The notes beneath the pieces are model-generated. The model had not been told where the DNA came from. It saw nothing but the letters and a program-made list of their open reading frames with translations, and made no database searches. 33,958 bases of DNA, taken from contig NW_014577225.1 of NCBI RefSeq assembly GCF_000485595.1, positions 218,396-252,353 of the forward strand. Reading direction: 5' to 3'. Below, one piece after another: positions 1 to 13,075 of this stretch. A program made the translations under genes and the position numbers. Source of the stretch: Priapulus caudatus (Eukaryota > Priapulida > Priapulimorpha > Priapulimorphida > Priapulidae). Each line of letters begins with the position of its first letter. Within the stretch, counting starts at the first letter, position 1.

Positions 1-142
1 CTATCTATCTATCTATCTATCTATCTATCCATCTATCCATTTTATTTTCTTTCTAACTTTTCATCCATCTATCTATATATCCATTTACACATCTATCCCC
101 ATTCATCCATCCATCCGTCCATCCATCCATCCATCCATCCAT

Positions 143-178
<36 letters not shown>

Positions 179-294
179 CCATCCATCCATCCATCCATCC
201 ATCCATCCATCCATCCATCCATCCATCCATCCATTTATTCATTCATTCATTCATTCATCTATTCATTCGTTCATCCAATCATCCATCTATCTCC
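1..294. repeat. CTAT/CCAT/CATT tetranucleotide microsatellite
   Basis: Runs of CTAT, then CCAT, then CATT with few interruptions fill the window edge, so the array probably continues upstream. A shorter, more irregular version of the same order (CTAT, CCAT, CATT) occurs at about 6236-6610, where it opens the second copy of block A. Long open frames read across it are products of the repeat. Confidence 0.95.
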
Positions 295-375
295 TCCTCC
301 CCTCCCCCTCCTCTTTCCCTCCGCTCCCTCTTTCCAGTAATCCTTTTTCTAGCCACGCCCTGTCGTGGTGATGAT

Positions 376-652
<277 letters not shown>

Positions 653-1937
653 AGCATAACACGCCCCCACACACGCGCGCGCGCTGCCGTTGCAAGTAAC
701 CGAGAGTGGGGGGCATTGATTGACGACCGGCGTGGCGCTGCCATCTCGGCCTGTGGTCTGTGCGCGTGTGTCGTGGTTGGCTGTGTGTGTCGTGCCAGCG
801 TGCGTTCGTCGCAGTGCGAGCAATCAGCGGAGCGAGAGTGCGGCACTCCGTAAACCCGCACGCGCTGCCAGCCAGCGCTGTCGCCTGCCTGTGGTGATGA
901 GGGAGGGAGCAAGAGCGCGGGAACACGGGGGGCTGTGAGATGGCATAGCCGCGGTGAACCCGCCTCCTCCACCGCGGTTAGTGCGTGATTGTCGCGCACA
1001 GAATACCGCGTGATGCGTTGACATTGTAGATTGTCCACGGAATTTGTGACAGGTGACGGTTGTTTCCGCCAGACTAGTGTGTGCTGGCTCGCTGATGTCT
1101 CTCTCAGGACCGTGTGATGAACATAAGATAATGTCGATCCACGGAAATTGTGCTATCTCTATGAGCTACGATATTTCTCCCCATACGATGTCCGCGTGAT
1201 TCGTAACCGTTGTATCTTTCCTTGGCAAGTGTGATACCTCACTAATGCAACTCGGCGGCAAGTGTGATATATACCAACGAGCCGTATATATCTCCACGGT
1301 TGGTGCGATGTACGTAGCGGCCGTGTCTCTGCTGCTGCTGCTGCTGCTGCTGCTGTGATTTGTAGCTGGAGTGTTAATGTACGGTGCATCTAGTGAACCT
1401 GACGGCTGGCTGCTTGTGACAGCCAAACCAATGCGGCGGAGGACAGGTCGTGCGTAGGTTTGATACGTGTAGCTGACGTGCGACTGACTGTCTATCACGT
1501 ACGCGTGGTCGTACGATGAACGTCCATCTATCTACACGCTGGCCGGTGAATCGACTGCGCCGATCGGTTGTTCGGAGCGCGAACTAGATATTCCTAGGAG
1601 TCACTTGGCGATCGGAATCTTCCATCGTGTGCGTGTGTGTGTGCGTACGTACGTACGTACGTGTGTTTGAGAGAGAAGGAGAGGGGGTGAGTGAGCGAGT
1701 GAATGAGTGAGTGAATGAGTGAGCGCGTAAGCTAGTGAGTGACTGAGTAAATGGGCGCGTGAGCACGTGCGTGCGTGCGTGTGTGTGTGAGTGTGTGTGC
1801 ATGCACGTGGGCATTTACTATGCATAGGTCGCGCGTCGCGCGCGGGTTCTAGATAATTGCTCGGTGCTGTTGACCGTGCATGCGGCGCCGCTGTGACTTT
1901 CCATCGTGTGCAGAGAAAGAGAGAGATAGCTAGAGAA

Positions 1938-1968
<31 letters not shown>

Positions 1969-2064
1969 GAGAGAGAGGGAGAGAGATCAAACTCTGACAA
2001 TGATTGCTGTTATATCGAGGATGAACTGAAGCTGAGGCTTCAATAAGTGGCTGACGACTCCAGC

Positions 2065-2145
2065 ATGGCTTGCCGCATCAACGACGGCTCGTGCTACAGT
2101 TGGTACTTTTGGAAGCAGAAGACAAAAAAGAAGAAGAGAAGGAAG
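2065..2145 (+). CDS. Candidate first coding exon (27 codons) of the SYD-1-like gene
   Basis: The ATG lies in a good Kozak context (A at -3, G at +4) and is preceded by an in-frame TAA at 2044-2046, so it is the first possible start in its frame. The peptide begins MACRINDGSCYSWYFW and ends in a run of lysines and arginines. It stops exactly at a strong donor, AAG followed by GTGAGT. The exon is 81 bases long and therefore leaves phase 0, the phase required by the acceptor at 12821. The cysteine- and tryptophan-rich start and basic tail could suit membrane or lipid association, which is inference. Linkage to exons 2 and 3 rests on phase, strand and position only. No intervening terminal exon was seen. 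A non-coding role for this stretch cannot be excluded. Confidence 0.55.
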
Positions 2146-3291
2146 GTGAGTGTCGCAGCTGCCGGTCTCTTTCGTCGAGGAGGCCCCCTGAGGTCAGGGA
2201 TAACGTGTTAGGAAAGACGGTTTTCATCGGATCAGGAAATAAAAGTCGGGACTTTGATCTCGCTGTAGGAAAACGCGTACTTAACTATTGATGTCCGTGA
2301 AATGTAAAGGAACATTGAAATTTCGAGATTTTCTGCTAGAAGGAAGCGATAGGAGAAGTATTAAAGATCAACATTGCTGTCCTCTGTGGCCTAACATATA
2401 TATTATATGGAGAATCTGACGGTAAACGTGGATTGTCGGTGAACAGAGGCGTCTTCTCTTATAATCATCTTCGCAACGTTACTCATACTTCTCGTGGCTC
2501 TTGTGCGATTGGTTTCGAACTAAGTAGCAAATGCTTGCAAAGGATAGACGTGTGTGACGTCTAACGGCGTTGTTAGATCCGACATTTCTCGATCCGGGAT
2601 CACCTCGTGTATTTATTTGATCGGGCAAAGTAATTTACATTGAGTGCCGAAAAAGAGTCTCGAGGGAACTTTAAAGTCCAATGTCCGTGGCAGCCGATCT
2701 GGTACGGGAACAGAGATTTATATTCATTCGGTTTGGCTTCAGCTGTAGTGATGACGTGTTGCGCTATCTCAGCCTCCCTCGCGCTCGCTCGCCTACTCTT
2801 ATTATCTGCTCATCTAGATATGATTGCAACTCGCGGTGGTCAATATTACATTGATATATCTGGGGAAATTGCACGTACGCTGGTCAAATATGAATGAGCG
2901 TGTGGTCGAACGTAAACATCGTCTAGTTAAGCTATGAAATCTGTGGAGAGACGATACAGTATTTTGTTCCTGTTTCTGTTAAAACCTTCCGAAGCTCGCA
3001 CACGCTGCACAGCGCGGTATATGTTATGTTCCCGTACGACTAGAGGTAATGGATTGTGTGATGAGACGTTATCAAATTTACGCTGTATTTCTCGTGGCTT
3101 TCTCTCTAATATCTTGTTAACTAGGAAGGCGGTGTTCGCTACTGTATCGCTGTACTGATGATCGATTAACTATGTTTGTCAACGTGGCATCTATATCATC
3201 GTGAATACGTCGATGATATCACGCGTTGTTATTTTATTTGCTCAAATGATTTCCAGCATAGTGTGAGGAAGGAAGACGCATTGATATATAT

Positions 3292-3294
<3 letters not shown>

Positions 3295-3333
<39 letters not shown>

Positions 3334-4426
3334 GCATCTCTTCTACATGTACAGTAATGCCACAGCAACTCGCTTACTTGTAACGTAATCCCACGGCATC
3401 TCTTATACCTGCACTGACCACCCTCTCACACAGCAAACTTGTTACCACATAATTATAACACTGGTTTTGCACGTCCTGTAACACTAGCCATGTTATGTTC
3501 TCGTACTTGTCGGTGTCCACTGCACTGGATATAGTGACAAGGTAAGGCAGCTCTTACGTGAACCGACATCTCTCTTATCTATCTGCGACGTTCTCCACCT
3601 CACACACAACATATCTCATACCTGCACCGCACGACTTTATTTTTCTTCTTTTCTTCTTTTATTATTATTTATTATTACTATTTGTTTGGTTAAAATTTTT
3701 CTTATTTACAGTCTACGCTCACACTATGTCCCTCACCTCCATCGTACATCTTCAGGATCTTCCTTGCATACACTCCACTCCTACAGTGCCTCACACAGCA
3801 CACCGCATCCGACTCAGTCCCTTCCCAACATATAGCATACCTCATTTCCCTATACATGCACCGTATCATCCGCGGCTCTTGTGTAGCGTGATAAGGTACG
3901 GTCCATGCATGCTAGGCGTGGTACTGATAAACGTGCAGACGGTCATGACTGACTTTACGTTGTACTGCCATATATGGGGGGATCAGCGAACTAGTATTCG
4001 CATCGCATCTCAGCGCTTTAATGCCACTAAACGATAATATGCGCATTCATTTTTCACTCGGCGGAATTTACTCGATGACATCGGATAATGAAAAACCCCC
4101 CAGAAGACCCTCACCGGGTGTTCGAATAACATTGGGCTTCCTCGTGTGTGTACGAAGACTTCTGTATCTGTATGGAATCTGTACGTTCGCGGGCGTCCGC
4201 GACCGCGAAACGCACCCTGGATAAACGGATATCTACGCAGCTAGTTTGTAAGGTTGCGAAGCCACGCGTTCGTGAGCTGCTTCAGGCGGTCTCGTGTTGT
4301 GCGGTCAGGGATCTAGCTCTGCTGCGATTATTTCGTGGATCGCTCTATTTCTACTACGTGCAGACTCGCTCGTGGGCTGCTAGCACAGTCATCGATGAGT
4401 CATGTCGCGAAGCCCTACTCTCTGTC
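3295..4426. other. Unique spacer between block A copy 1 and block B copy 1
   Basis: The spacer starts with a CA repeat (3295-3331), followed by poorly conserved repeats of a roughly 100-base motif of the type GGCATCTCTT...TACCTGCAC (around 3331, 3394, 3567 and 3610). A T-rich patch lies at 3640-3700. Open frames of up to 159 codons exist on the plus strand but show no domain, have irregular composition and lack clear splice signals. I see no gene. The corresponding spacer between the second copies (9612-10690) is unrelated in sequence. Confidence 0.6.
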
Positions 4427-6163
4427 TTTATGTATGTATGTATGTATGTATGTATGTATGTATGTATGTATGTATGTATGTATGTATGTAGTATGCTATG
4501 TATGTATGTATGCTGATGTTATGTATGTATGTATGATGGATGGATGTAATCGGATGTATTGGATTTATGGTGGGATGCTATGCGCATTGTATGCATGTAC
4601 TGGTTATGAGCCATGCAATTGGATGGTATGGAATGGGGATGGATGGATGTTATGGGATGTAGATGTATGCGATTGTATGTATGTAATGCTAATGTACATG
4701 TATGTCCTTGCTAAATTTAAACGGTTCCATGTTTAGTATAATATCGCGTTTGCTGTCGACGTTAGAGAATTGATGACGTTGAAACTATGCCGCCCATTCA
4801 TGGCATGTTCTCTTTCTTCGTTTCGCGTGACTGGCCAAACTTAACTATGTGATGTATAGTTTAGGGCATAGCGTGGCTGCTTAATTGTTGGGCGGTGCTT
4901 GCAGCAACAACTGTGCTAATGGCGTAATCTCAGGGTTTGGCGCCATTCCAAAAACGGTGATGATGCGTAAATTATTTTGTTTTTTAATTTTTACTACCTG
5001 AACGTTCAATAGTTTTTAATTACCATTATGCATTATATAATTATTATATATATATATAATATAATGTTATAATTTTATAAGCATATATATAATATTAACC
5101 AGCTGCGGCTACCGGCGATGCCCGGGATTTTTGAGGGTTACTGCTTTTCTTGCTATTTCTGTGCGTCTTGTACGCCATACTTTTTTGTAAAGACTCGGAA
5201 CACGAAGAATTTGTTTAACATAACCCCTTTACATACATACATACATACATACATATTCATACATCATACATACATACATACATACACATCATACAACATA
5301 CATATACATACATACATAGCATACATAACATACATAATCAACATACATACATACATACATACCAACAACATAATACATACATACATACATACACTACATA
5401 CATACAAACATACTACATCATACAACATCATCATCATACATACTATACATACAACATACATACATACATACATACCCATACAACATCACATACATACATA
5501 CATACATACATACATAACATACATACATACATACATACATACATTAACATACATACTATAACATACATACATACATACTACATACATAATACCACAACAA
5601 CATACAGTATACATAAACATACATACCTATCATACATAATACAAACATACATACATACTAATTACATAATACATACATACAACATACATTACTACATACA
5701 TACATACTACATACATAGATACATACATACATACATACATACATACATACATTAAACATACATACATACGCATACATACGTACGCTACTACGTACGTACT
5801 ACGAACACCGCCTACCTACCCTTACCTATCTACTTACGTACATACATACAAACATACATACATAACATACATACATACATCACGTACGTTACCGTACGTA
5901 CGACACCTTACGTACGCCTCACGCACGCACGCACCCACGCACGACGCCACGCACGCACGCACGCACGCACGCCACGCAGCAGCCTCTATCAACACACACA
6001 CACACACACACACAAACATACATAACATACATTATCACTACACCACATACAATACAACATACATACATATACAACATACATTATAATATCATAATACAAC
6101 TTATAACATATAATACATACACTACACACACACACACACACACCACATAAACAACCACCACAC

Positions 6164-6200
<37 letters not shown>
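4427..6200. repeat. Duplicated block B, copy 1, with TATG and ACAT microsatellites
   Basis: A TATG-rich array (about 4427-4735) is followed by roughly 480 bases of unique sequence, beginning near CTTGCTAAATTTAAAC at 4708 and ending with a CCCGG...CCGGG stem at about 5110-5130. An ACAT array (about 5226-5880), a CGCACGCA patch (about 5925-5975) and CA repeats (up to 6200) follow. The same order recurs at about 10690-12590. The ACAT array here is irregular, with many missing or extra bases. Open frames in it encode only Tyr/Ile/His or Met/Tyr/Val/Cys repeats and are not genes. Confidence 0.88.
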
Positions 6201-6202
<2 letters not shown>

Positions 6203-6235
6203 CATAACATACATACTACTACGAGCTCCCCTACC

Positions 6236-8261
6236 TACCTATCTACCTACTACCTACCTATTACTATCTATCTATCAACAACACAATCTAATCAATCTAT
6301 CATCTATCTATTAGCTATCTATCTATCTCACTCTATCCAGCTATTCAGCTATCATCATCTATTCTATCTATCACCTATCTGTTATACTAGTCTATTTATC
6401 TATCTATCTATCTATCTATCACCATCTATCCATTTTATTTTTCTATTCCACCATCTATATCTATATATCCATTTGCAATCATCGCCCTATTCATCCATCC
6501 ATCCGTTCCATCCATCCATCCATCCATCCATCCATCCATTCCATCCATCCATCCATCCTCATTTATTCATTCATTATTCATCCATCTATTCATTCGTTCA
6601 TTCACCCTCATCCATCTATCTCCTCTCTCCCTCCCCCTCCTCTTCCCTCCGCTCCCTCTTCCATAATCCTTTTTCTAGCCACGCCCCTGTCGTTCTGTGC
6701 GATGATATACAACAACAACCTACACAACAACAACAACAACAACAACAAAACAAACGACGACGACGACGACGACGACGCGAACGACGACGACGACGAACAA
6801 CGACAACGATAACGACAACGAACAACTGCATACAATCATCAATCATCATATTCATCATATTCATCATCACCTTCATCTCAATCAATTCATCATCTTCTTC
6901 ATCATCATCATACATCGTCATCATCAAAAAACAACAACAATAACAAAACACATTAGCAGCATAACACCGCCCCCACACACGCGCCGCGCGCTGCCGTTGC
7001 AAGTAACCGAGAGTGGGGGGCATTGATTGACGACCGGCGTGCGGCTGCATCTCGGCCTGTGGTCTGTGCGCGTGTGTCGTGGTTGGCTGTGTGTGTCGTG
7101 CCAGCGTGCCGTTTCGTCGCAGTGCGAGCAATCAGCGGAGCGAGAGTGCGGCACTCCGCTAAACCCGCACGCGCTGCCAGCCAGCGCTGTCGCCTGCCCT
7201 GTGGTGATGAGGGAGGGAGCAGAGCGCGGGAACACGGGGGGCTGTGAGATGGCATAGCCGCGGTGCACCCGCCTCCTCCACCCGCGGTTAGTGCGTGATT
7301 TCGTCGCGCACAGAATACCGCGTGATGCGTTGACATTGTAGATTGTCCACGGAATTTGTGACAGGTGACGGTTGTTTCCGCCAGACTAGTGTGTGTGCTG
7401 GCTCGCTGATGTCTCTCTCAGGACCGTGTGATGAACATAAGATATGTGTCGATCCACGGAAATTTGTGCTATCTCTATGAGCTACGATATTTTTCTCCCC
7501 ATACGATGTCGCGTGATTCGTAACCGTTGTATCTTTTTCTTGGCAAGTGTGATACCTCACTATGCAACTCGGCGGCAAGTGTGATATATACCAACGAGCC
7601 GTAATATCTCCACGGGTTGGTGCGATGTACGTAGCGGCCGTGTCTCTGCGTGCTGCGTTGCTGCTGCTGCTGCGTGATTGTAGCTGGAGTGTTAATGTAC
7701 GGTGCATCTAGTGAACCTGACGGCTGGGCTGCTTGTGACAGCCAAACCAATGCGGCGGAGACAGGTCGTGCGTAGGTTTGATACGTGCGTACTGACGTGC
7801 GAATGACTGTCTATCCGTACGCGCGGTGCCTACGATGAACGTCCATCTATCTACACGCTGGCCGGTGAATCGACTGCGCCGATCGCGTTGTTCGGAGCGG
7901 CAACTAGATATTCCCTAGGAGTCACTTGGCGATCGGAATCTTCCATCGTGTGCGTGTGTGTGTGGCGTACGTACGTTACGTACGTGTGTTTTGAGGAGAA
8001 GGAGAGGGGTGAGTGAGCGAGTGAATGAGTGAGTGAATGAGTTAGCGCGTAAGCTAGTGAGTGACTGAGTAAATGGGCGCGTGAGCACGTGCGTGCGTGC
8101 GTGTGTGTGTGAGTGTGTGTGCATGCACGTGGGCATTTACTATGCATAGGTCGCGCGTCGCGCGCGGCGTTCTAGATAATTGCTCGTCGTTGTTGACCGT
8201 GCATGCGCGCGCCGCTGTGACTTTCCATCGTGTGCAGAGAAAGAGAGAGATAGCTAGAGAA

Positions 8262-8293
<32 letters not shown>

Positions 8294-9610
8294 CAAACTC
8301 TGACAATGATTGCTGTTATATCGAGGATGAACTGAAGCTGAGGCTTCAATTAAGTGGCTGACGACTCCAGCATGGCTTGCCGCATCAACGACGGCTCGTG
8401 CTACAGTTGGTACTTTTTTGGAAGCAGAAGACAAAAAAGAAGAAGAGAAGGAAGGTGAGTGTCGCAGCTGCCGGTCTCTTTTCGTCGGCAGGAGGCCCCC
8501 TGAGGTCAGGGATAAGTGTTAGGAAAGACGGTTTTCATCGCGATCAGAAATAAAAGTCGGGACTTTGATCTCGCTGTAGGAAAACGCCGTACTTAACTAT
8601 TGATGTCCGTGAAATGGTAAAGGAACATTGAGATTTTCGAGATTTTCTGCTAGAAGGAAGCGATAGGAGAAGTATTAAAGATCAACATTGCTGTCCTCTG
8701 TGGCCTAACATATATATTATATGGAGAAACTGACGCGTAAACGTGGATTGTCGGTGAACAGGGGCGTCTTCTCTTATAATCATCTTCGCAACGTTACTCA
8801 TACTTCTCGTGGCTCTTGTGCGATTGGTTTCGAACTAAGTAGCAAATGCTTGCAAAGGATAGACGTGTGTGACGTCTAACGGCGTTGTTAGATCCGACAT
8901 TTCTCGATCCGGATCACCTCGTGTATTTATTTGATCGGGCAAAGTAATTTACATTTGAGTGCCGAAAAAGAGTCTCGAGGGAACTTTAAAGTCCAATGTC
9001 CGTGGCAGCCGATCTGGTACGGGAACAGAGATTTATATTCTATTCGTTTGGCTTCAGCTGTAGTGATGACGTGTTGCGCTATCTCAGCCTCCCTCGCGCT
9101 CGCTCGCCTACTCTTATTATCTGCTCATCTAGATATGATTGCAACTCGCTGTGGTCAATATTACATTGATATATCTGGGGAAATTGCACGTACGCTGGTC
9201 AAATATGAATGAGCGTGTGGTCGAACGTAACATCGTCTAGTTAAGCTATGAAATCTGTGGAGAGACGATACAGTATTTTGTTCCTGTTTCTGTTAAAACC
9301 TTCCGAAGCTCGCACACGCTGCACAGCGCGGTATATGTTATGTTCCCCTACGACTAGAGTAATGGATTGTGTGATGAGACGTTATCAAATTTACGCTGTA
9401 TTTCTCGTGGCTTTCTCTCTAATATCTTGTTAACTAGGAAGGCGGTGTTCGCTACTGTATCGCTGTACTGATGATCGATTAACTATGTTTGTCAACGTGG
9501 CATCTATATCATCGTGAATACGTCGGATGATATCACGCGTTGTTATTTTATTTGCTCAAATGATTTCCAGCATAGTGTGAGGAAGGAGACGCATTGATAT
9601 ATATATATAT
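6236..9610. repeat. Duplicated block A, copy 2
   Basis: This is a second, near-identical copy of block A in the same orientation. Relative to copy 1 it has many one-base indels, often in homopolymers or short dinucleotide runs. Examples are the extra Ts in the exon-1 copy and GATCGCGTTG against GATCGGTTG near 7880. Several repeat tracts are shortened. It ends in a TA repeat (about 9596-9646) where copy 1 has a CA repeat. The indel-dominated difference is unlike ordinary neutral divergence, which is mostly substitutions. Confidence 0.9.
8372..8454 (+). pseudogene. Second copy of the candidate first exon, frameshifted
   Basis: This matches 2065-2145 throughout, including the ATG context and the GTGAGT donor. 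The T run after TGGTAC is six bases here and four in copy 1. The exon is therefore 83 bases instead of 81, and the frame reaches a TGA at the donor (GTGAGT). If the sequence is correct this copy cannot supply a phase-0 first exon. If it is a read error or an alternative haplotype, the two copies are the same exon. Confidence 0.7.
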
Positions 9611-9611
9611 A

Positions 9612-9613
9612 TT

Positions 9614-9646
<33 letters not shown>

Positions 9647-10118
9647 TGATGAACTGATGATACTATATTTGATGAGCTGATTGCAGGGTTGTTCTAGAAC
9701 AGGCATAATGTTTGAACATATGCATGGAACTTTGAACCAGAAGAAACAGTCATAAACATTAGCGGACAGTTATAAACCTCGCGAAAATCCACATCACTCT
9801 GTCATAAACATCAAACCATGATCCTTCAATGACAACCATGGCTCCTCAAAGGAAGACCACGTGCGGCTATGAACCGGACACACGTTTCTGAAGAACCTAT
9901 GGGAAGAGCAATGAACATAGAGCCACTGAACGACAACAAGCACAAACAATCAACAATATCCACGAACCTCGGCTGCGAATATTAGGCATATCCAGAGAAA
10001 AGCGCGTAAATCTGGAACGACCACTCGTAGCCCGTAAACCTTAATGATAGCTGTGTGTGCGTACATGTATGAGTGTGTGTGTGTGTGGCGTGCATTTATG
10101 GGTGTGTGTGAGTGTGTG

Positions 10119-10155
<37 letters not shown>

Positions 10156-10449
10156 GTGTGTGTGTGTGCGGCGTGCGTGTGCGTGTGCGTGTGCTTGTGC
10201 GTAGTGCGCGCGCGTGTATGTGTGTGCGCGCGGTGTGTGTGTGTGTGTGTGCGGTGTGGTGTGGGTGTGTGTGTGTGTGTGTATGTGCGTGTGTGTGTGT
10301 GTGTGTGTGTGTATGTGATGTGTGTGTGTGTGGTGTGCATGTGTGTGTGCGTGTGTGTGTATATATATATTATATATATATATATATATTATATATATAT
10401 ATATATGGGGGTGTGCACGCGTGCNNNNNNNNNNNNNNNNNNNNNNNNN

Positions 10450-10490
<41 letters not shown>

Positions 10491-10492
10491 AT

Positions 10493-10530
<38 letters not shown>

Positions 10531-10690
10531 ATATGGGGCCTGTGGTTTTAGTACTCCTTTCCGATTAGTGCTGTCGAACTAGCATAGTAGTATGTGGTTG
10601 CTGTCTAGTATGAGTCAGCGCGTCTACGTGCCGCAGCCAGACCGAATCAGCCGCCATAGTATGCGTAGAGATTTGTTTACGCTCGTAAGT
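9612..10690. other. Spacer with TA and GT repeats and an assembly gap
   Basis: About 400 bases of unique sequence (9647-10045) carry no gene that I can recognise, only repeated short motifs such as CATAAACAT. A long impure GT/GC-rich array (about 10050-10360) and TA repeats follow on either side of the gap. CT repeats (10450-10487) then lead to another TA run and about 150 bases of unique sequence before block B copy 2. Confidence 0.7.
10425..10449. other. Assembly gap of 25 Ns
   Basis: There are exactly 25 undetermined bases, with TA and GT repeats on the left and CT and TA repeats on the right. A round 25 usually marks a join of unknown length, so distances across it are not reliable. Confidence 0.99.
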
Positions 10691-11869
10691 TAAGCTCGAC
10701 TGCTATGCTATGCTATGTATTGTATGTATTATGTATGCTATGATATGTATGCTTATGTATGTATGTATGCTATGTATGTATGTAATGTATGTATGTATGT
10801 ATGTATGTATGTATGTAGGCTATGTATGTAATGTATGTATGTGATGTATGTATGTATGTATGATGGATGGAGTATCGGATGTATGGATTTATGCGATGCT
10901 ATGCGATGCTATGGCATGTATGGATTATGGATGCCATGTCAATTGGATGGTATGGAATGGGGATGGATGGATGTATGGGATGTAGGATGTAATGCGATGT
11001 ATGTATGTAATGCTAATGTATACTGTATGCTCCTTGCTAAATTTAAACGCGTTCCATGTTTAGTATAAATCGCGTGCTGTCGACGTTAGAGAATTGATGG
11101 GACGGTTGAAACTATGCCGCCCATTGCGATGTGTCTGTTCTTTCTCTTCTTCTTGTTTCGCGTGACTGGCAAATTAACTATGTGATGTATTAGTTTAGGG
11201 CATAGCGTGGCTGCTTAATTGTATGCGGCGCGTGCTGTGCAGCAAACAACTTGCTAATGGCGTATCTCAGGTTTGGCGCGCATTCCAAAAACGGCTGATG
11301 ATGACGTAAATATATTTGTTATTTTTAATTTTACTACCTGCAACGTTCAATAGTTTTTAATACCATTATGCATTATATAATATAATATATATATAATATA
11401 TGTATATAATTTTATAGATATATATAATATTAACCAGCTGCGGCTTACCCGGCGATGCCCGGGATTTTTGACGGGCTTACTGGCTTTCTGCTATTGTCTG
11501 TGCGTCTTTGTACGGCCATACTTTGCTAAGACTCGGAACACGAAGAATTTGTTTACATACCTACATACATACATACATACATACATACATACATACATAA
11601 CATACATTACATTACATAACTACATTACATACAACATACATACTACATACATACATTACATACATAACATACATAGATACATACATTACATACAGTACAT
11701 ACATACCATACATACATACCATACATACATACATACATACATACTACATACATACAACAACATACTACATACATACATACATACATACCATACAATAACA
11801 TACATATACATACAACATACATAACATACATACATACCCATACATACATACAACCATACATACAATACA

Positions 11870-11900
<31 letters not shown>

Positions 11901-12048
11901 CATACATACATACATACATACATACATACATACAACATACTACATACATACATTACATACATACATACAGTACATACATACATACATTACATAATACAAT
12001 ACATACATACATACATACATTACATACATACATACATACATACATACA

Positions 12049-12079
<31 letters not shown>

Positions 12080-12295
12080 CATACATACATACATACATAC
12101 ATACATACATACATCAAACATACATACATACCATACATACGTACGACTACGTACGTACGTACCTACCTTACCTGGCTACTACCCTACCTATCTACTTACG
12201 TACATACATACAAACATACATACATAACATACATACATACATACATACGTACGTACGTACGACACCTTACGTACGCCACGCACGCACGCACGCCA

Positions 12296-12330
<35 letters not shown>

Positions 12331-12471
12331 CACGCACGCACGCACGCACACACACACACACACACAGCACACAAACATACATAACATACATACATACACC
12401 CAGACATACAATACAACATACATACATACTACAACATACATTAATACATACATACATACAGACATACATAC

Positions 12472-12554
<83 letters not shown>

Positions 12555-12590
12555 CACACACACACATACATACATACATACAATCTCCTT
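10690..12590. repeat. Duplicated block B, copy 2
   Basis: The order is the same as at 4427-6200: a TATG array (about 10705-10860), a unique core from CTTGCTAAATTTAAAC (11033) to the CCCGG stem near 11448-11463, a long ACAT array (about 11555-12125), CGCACGCA (about 12280-12350), and CA repeats (12350-12366, 12480-12566). The ACAT array contains longer perfect runs than copy 1 does, for example 11870-11935. No gene is supported here. Confidence 0.88.
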
Positions 12591-12820
12591 GTGCGTGCGT
12601 GCGTGTGTGTGTGTGCGTGTGCGCGCGTGCGTGCGTGCGTGTGTGTCTGCTCGCGCGCGCGTGTGTTACACCAGTGTTCAACGACAGCACTAAACCTGCA
12701 ACGTTAAACATCATACCGGCCATGCGCGCAACAGTGCAGGATGTTTCGTGTGCGACTGAATCTGATATGGACCGTGTTTTCGCGTTTCATGATTTTCTCA
12801 TCTCGATCTTCTCTCTTTAG
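12591..12820 (+). other. GT/GC-rich repeat and 3' part of the intron before exon 2
   Basis: A GTGC-type repeat (about 12591-12666) is followed by some 150 bases of unique sequence ending in a good acceptor: a pyrimidine-rich tract at about 12797-12818, then AG at 12819-12820. Confidence 0.7.
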
Positions 12821-12928
12821 GACGAGCCAGTGGAGCAGATGGCGCAGGATGAGGTGGGGTCGCGCAGAAGGCAGCCCGAGCAGCAGCCGCCCCAGCCACA
12901 GAAGGAGCCAGCCGCAGGGGTCGTCAAG
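12821..12928 (+). CDS. SYD-1-like gene, exon 2 (36 codons)
   Basis: The exon lies between a pyrimidine-rich acceptor (CTCTCTTTAG) and the donor AAG|GTAACT. It is 108 bases long, open throughout in phase 0, and leaves phase 0 into exon 3. The peptide starts DEPVEQMAQDEVGSRRR, continues as a glutamine- and proline-rich stretch (QQPPQPQ), and ends AAGVVK. It is acidic, then basic, then Q/P-rich, so it is probably disordered. It would place the conserved MQPDPRR start of exon 3 directly after VVK. The identification as part of the same gene rests on the matching phase and both splice sites. No domain is present in the exon itself. Confidence 0.7.
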
Positions 12929-12940
12929 GTAACTCGATCG

Positions 12941-13075
12941 ACACTCCTCCTCCTCCTCCTCCTCCTCGTCCTTCTTCTTCTTCTTCTTCTTCTTCTTCAT
13001 CTTCTCCTCCTTCCGATTCTTCTCCTCCTCCTCTATCTTCTTCTTCTTCTCTTTCTTCCCCTGCTCCTCCATCTT
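12941..13075. repeat. CTC/CTT pyrimidine repeat in intron 2
   Basis: CTC triplets pass into CTT triplets just after the exon-2 donor. The plus strand is almost pure pyrimidine over about 130 bases, a composition able to form triplex (H-DNA). Leucine-rich and lysine-rich open frames here are artefacts. Confidence 0.9.

Noticed and set aside
2640-2897. 85-codon open frame (MSAEKESRGNF...) present in both copies of block A
   Set aside because: Its presence in both copies follows from the duplication and is not independent conservation. In copy 2 the frame shifts locally around 9040. There are no motifs or splice signals.
2934-3158. 74-codon open frame with a hydrophobic start (MKSVERRYSILFLFLLK)
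   Set aside because: It looks like a signal peptide, but copy 2 loses the frame after about 40 codons, and there is no domain or transcript signal.
3558-4037. 159-codon plus-strand frame
   Set aside because: It covers a T-rich patch and degenerate repeats, with no domain, no conservation with the second copy of the region and no splice sites.
5110-5130. CCCGG...CCGGG stem as a transposon terminus (also 11448-11463)
   Set aside because: It is present in both copies of block B, but no matching second end or target-site duplication could be found.
5118-5561. Tyr/Ile/His-rich 147-codon frame
   Set aside because: It is the reading of an ACAT microsatellite.
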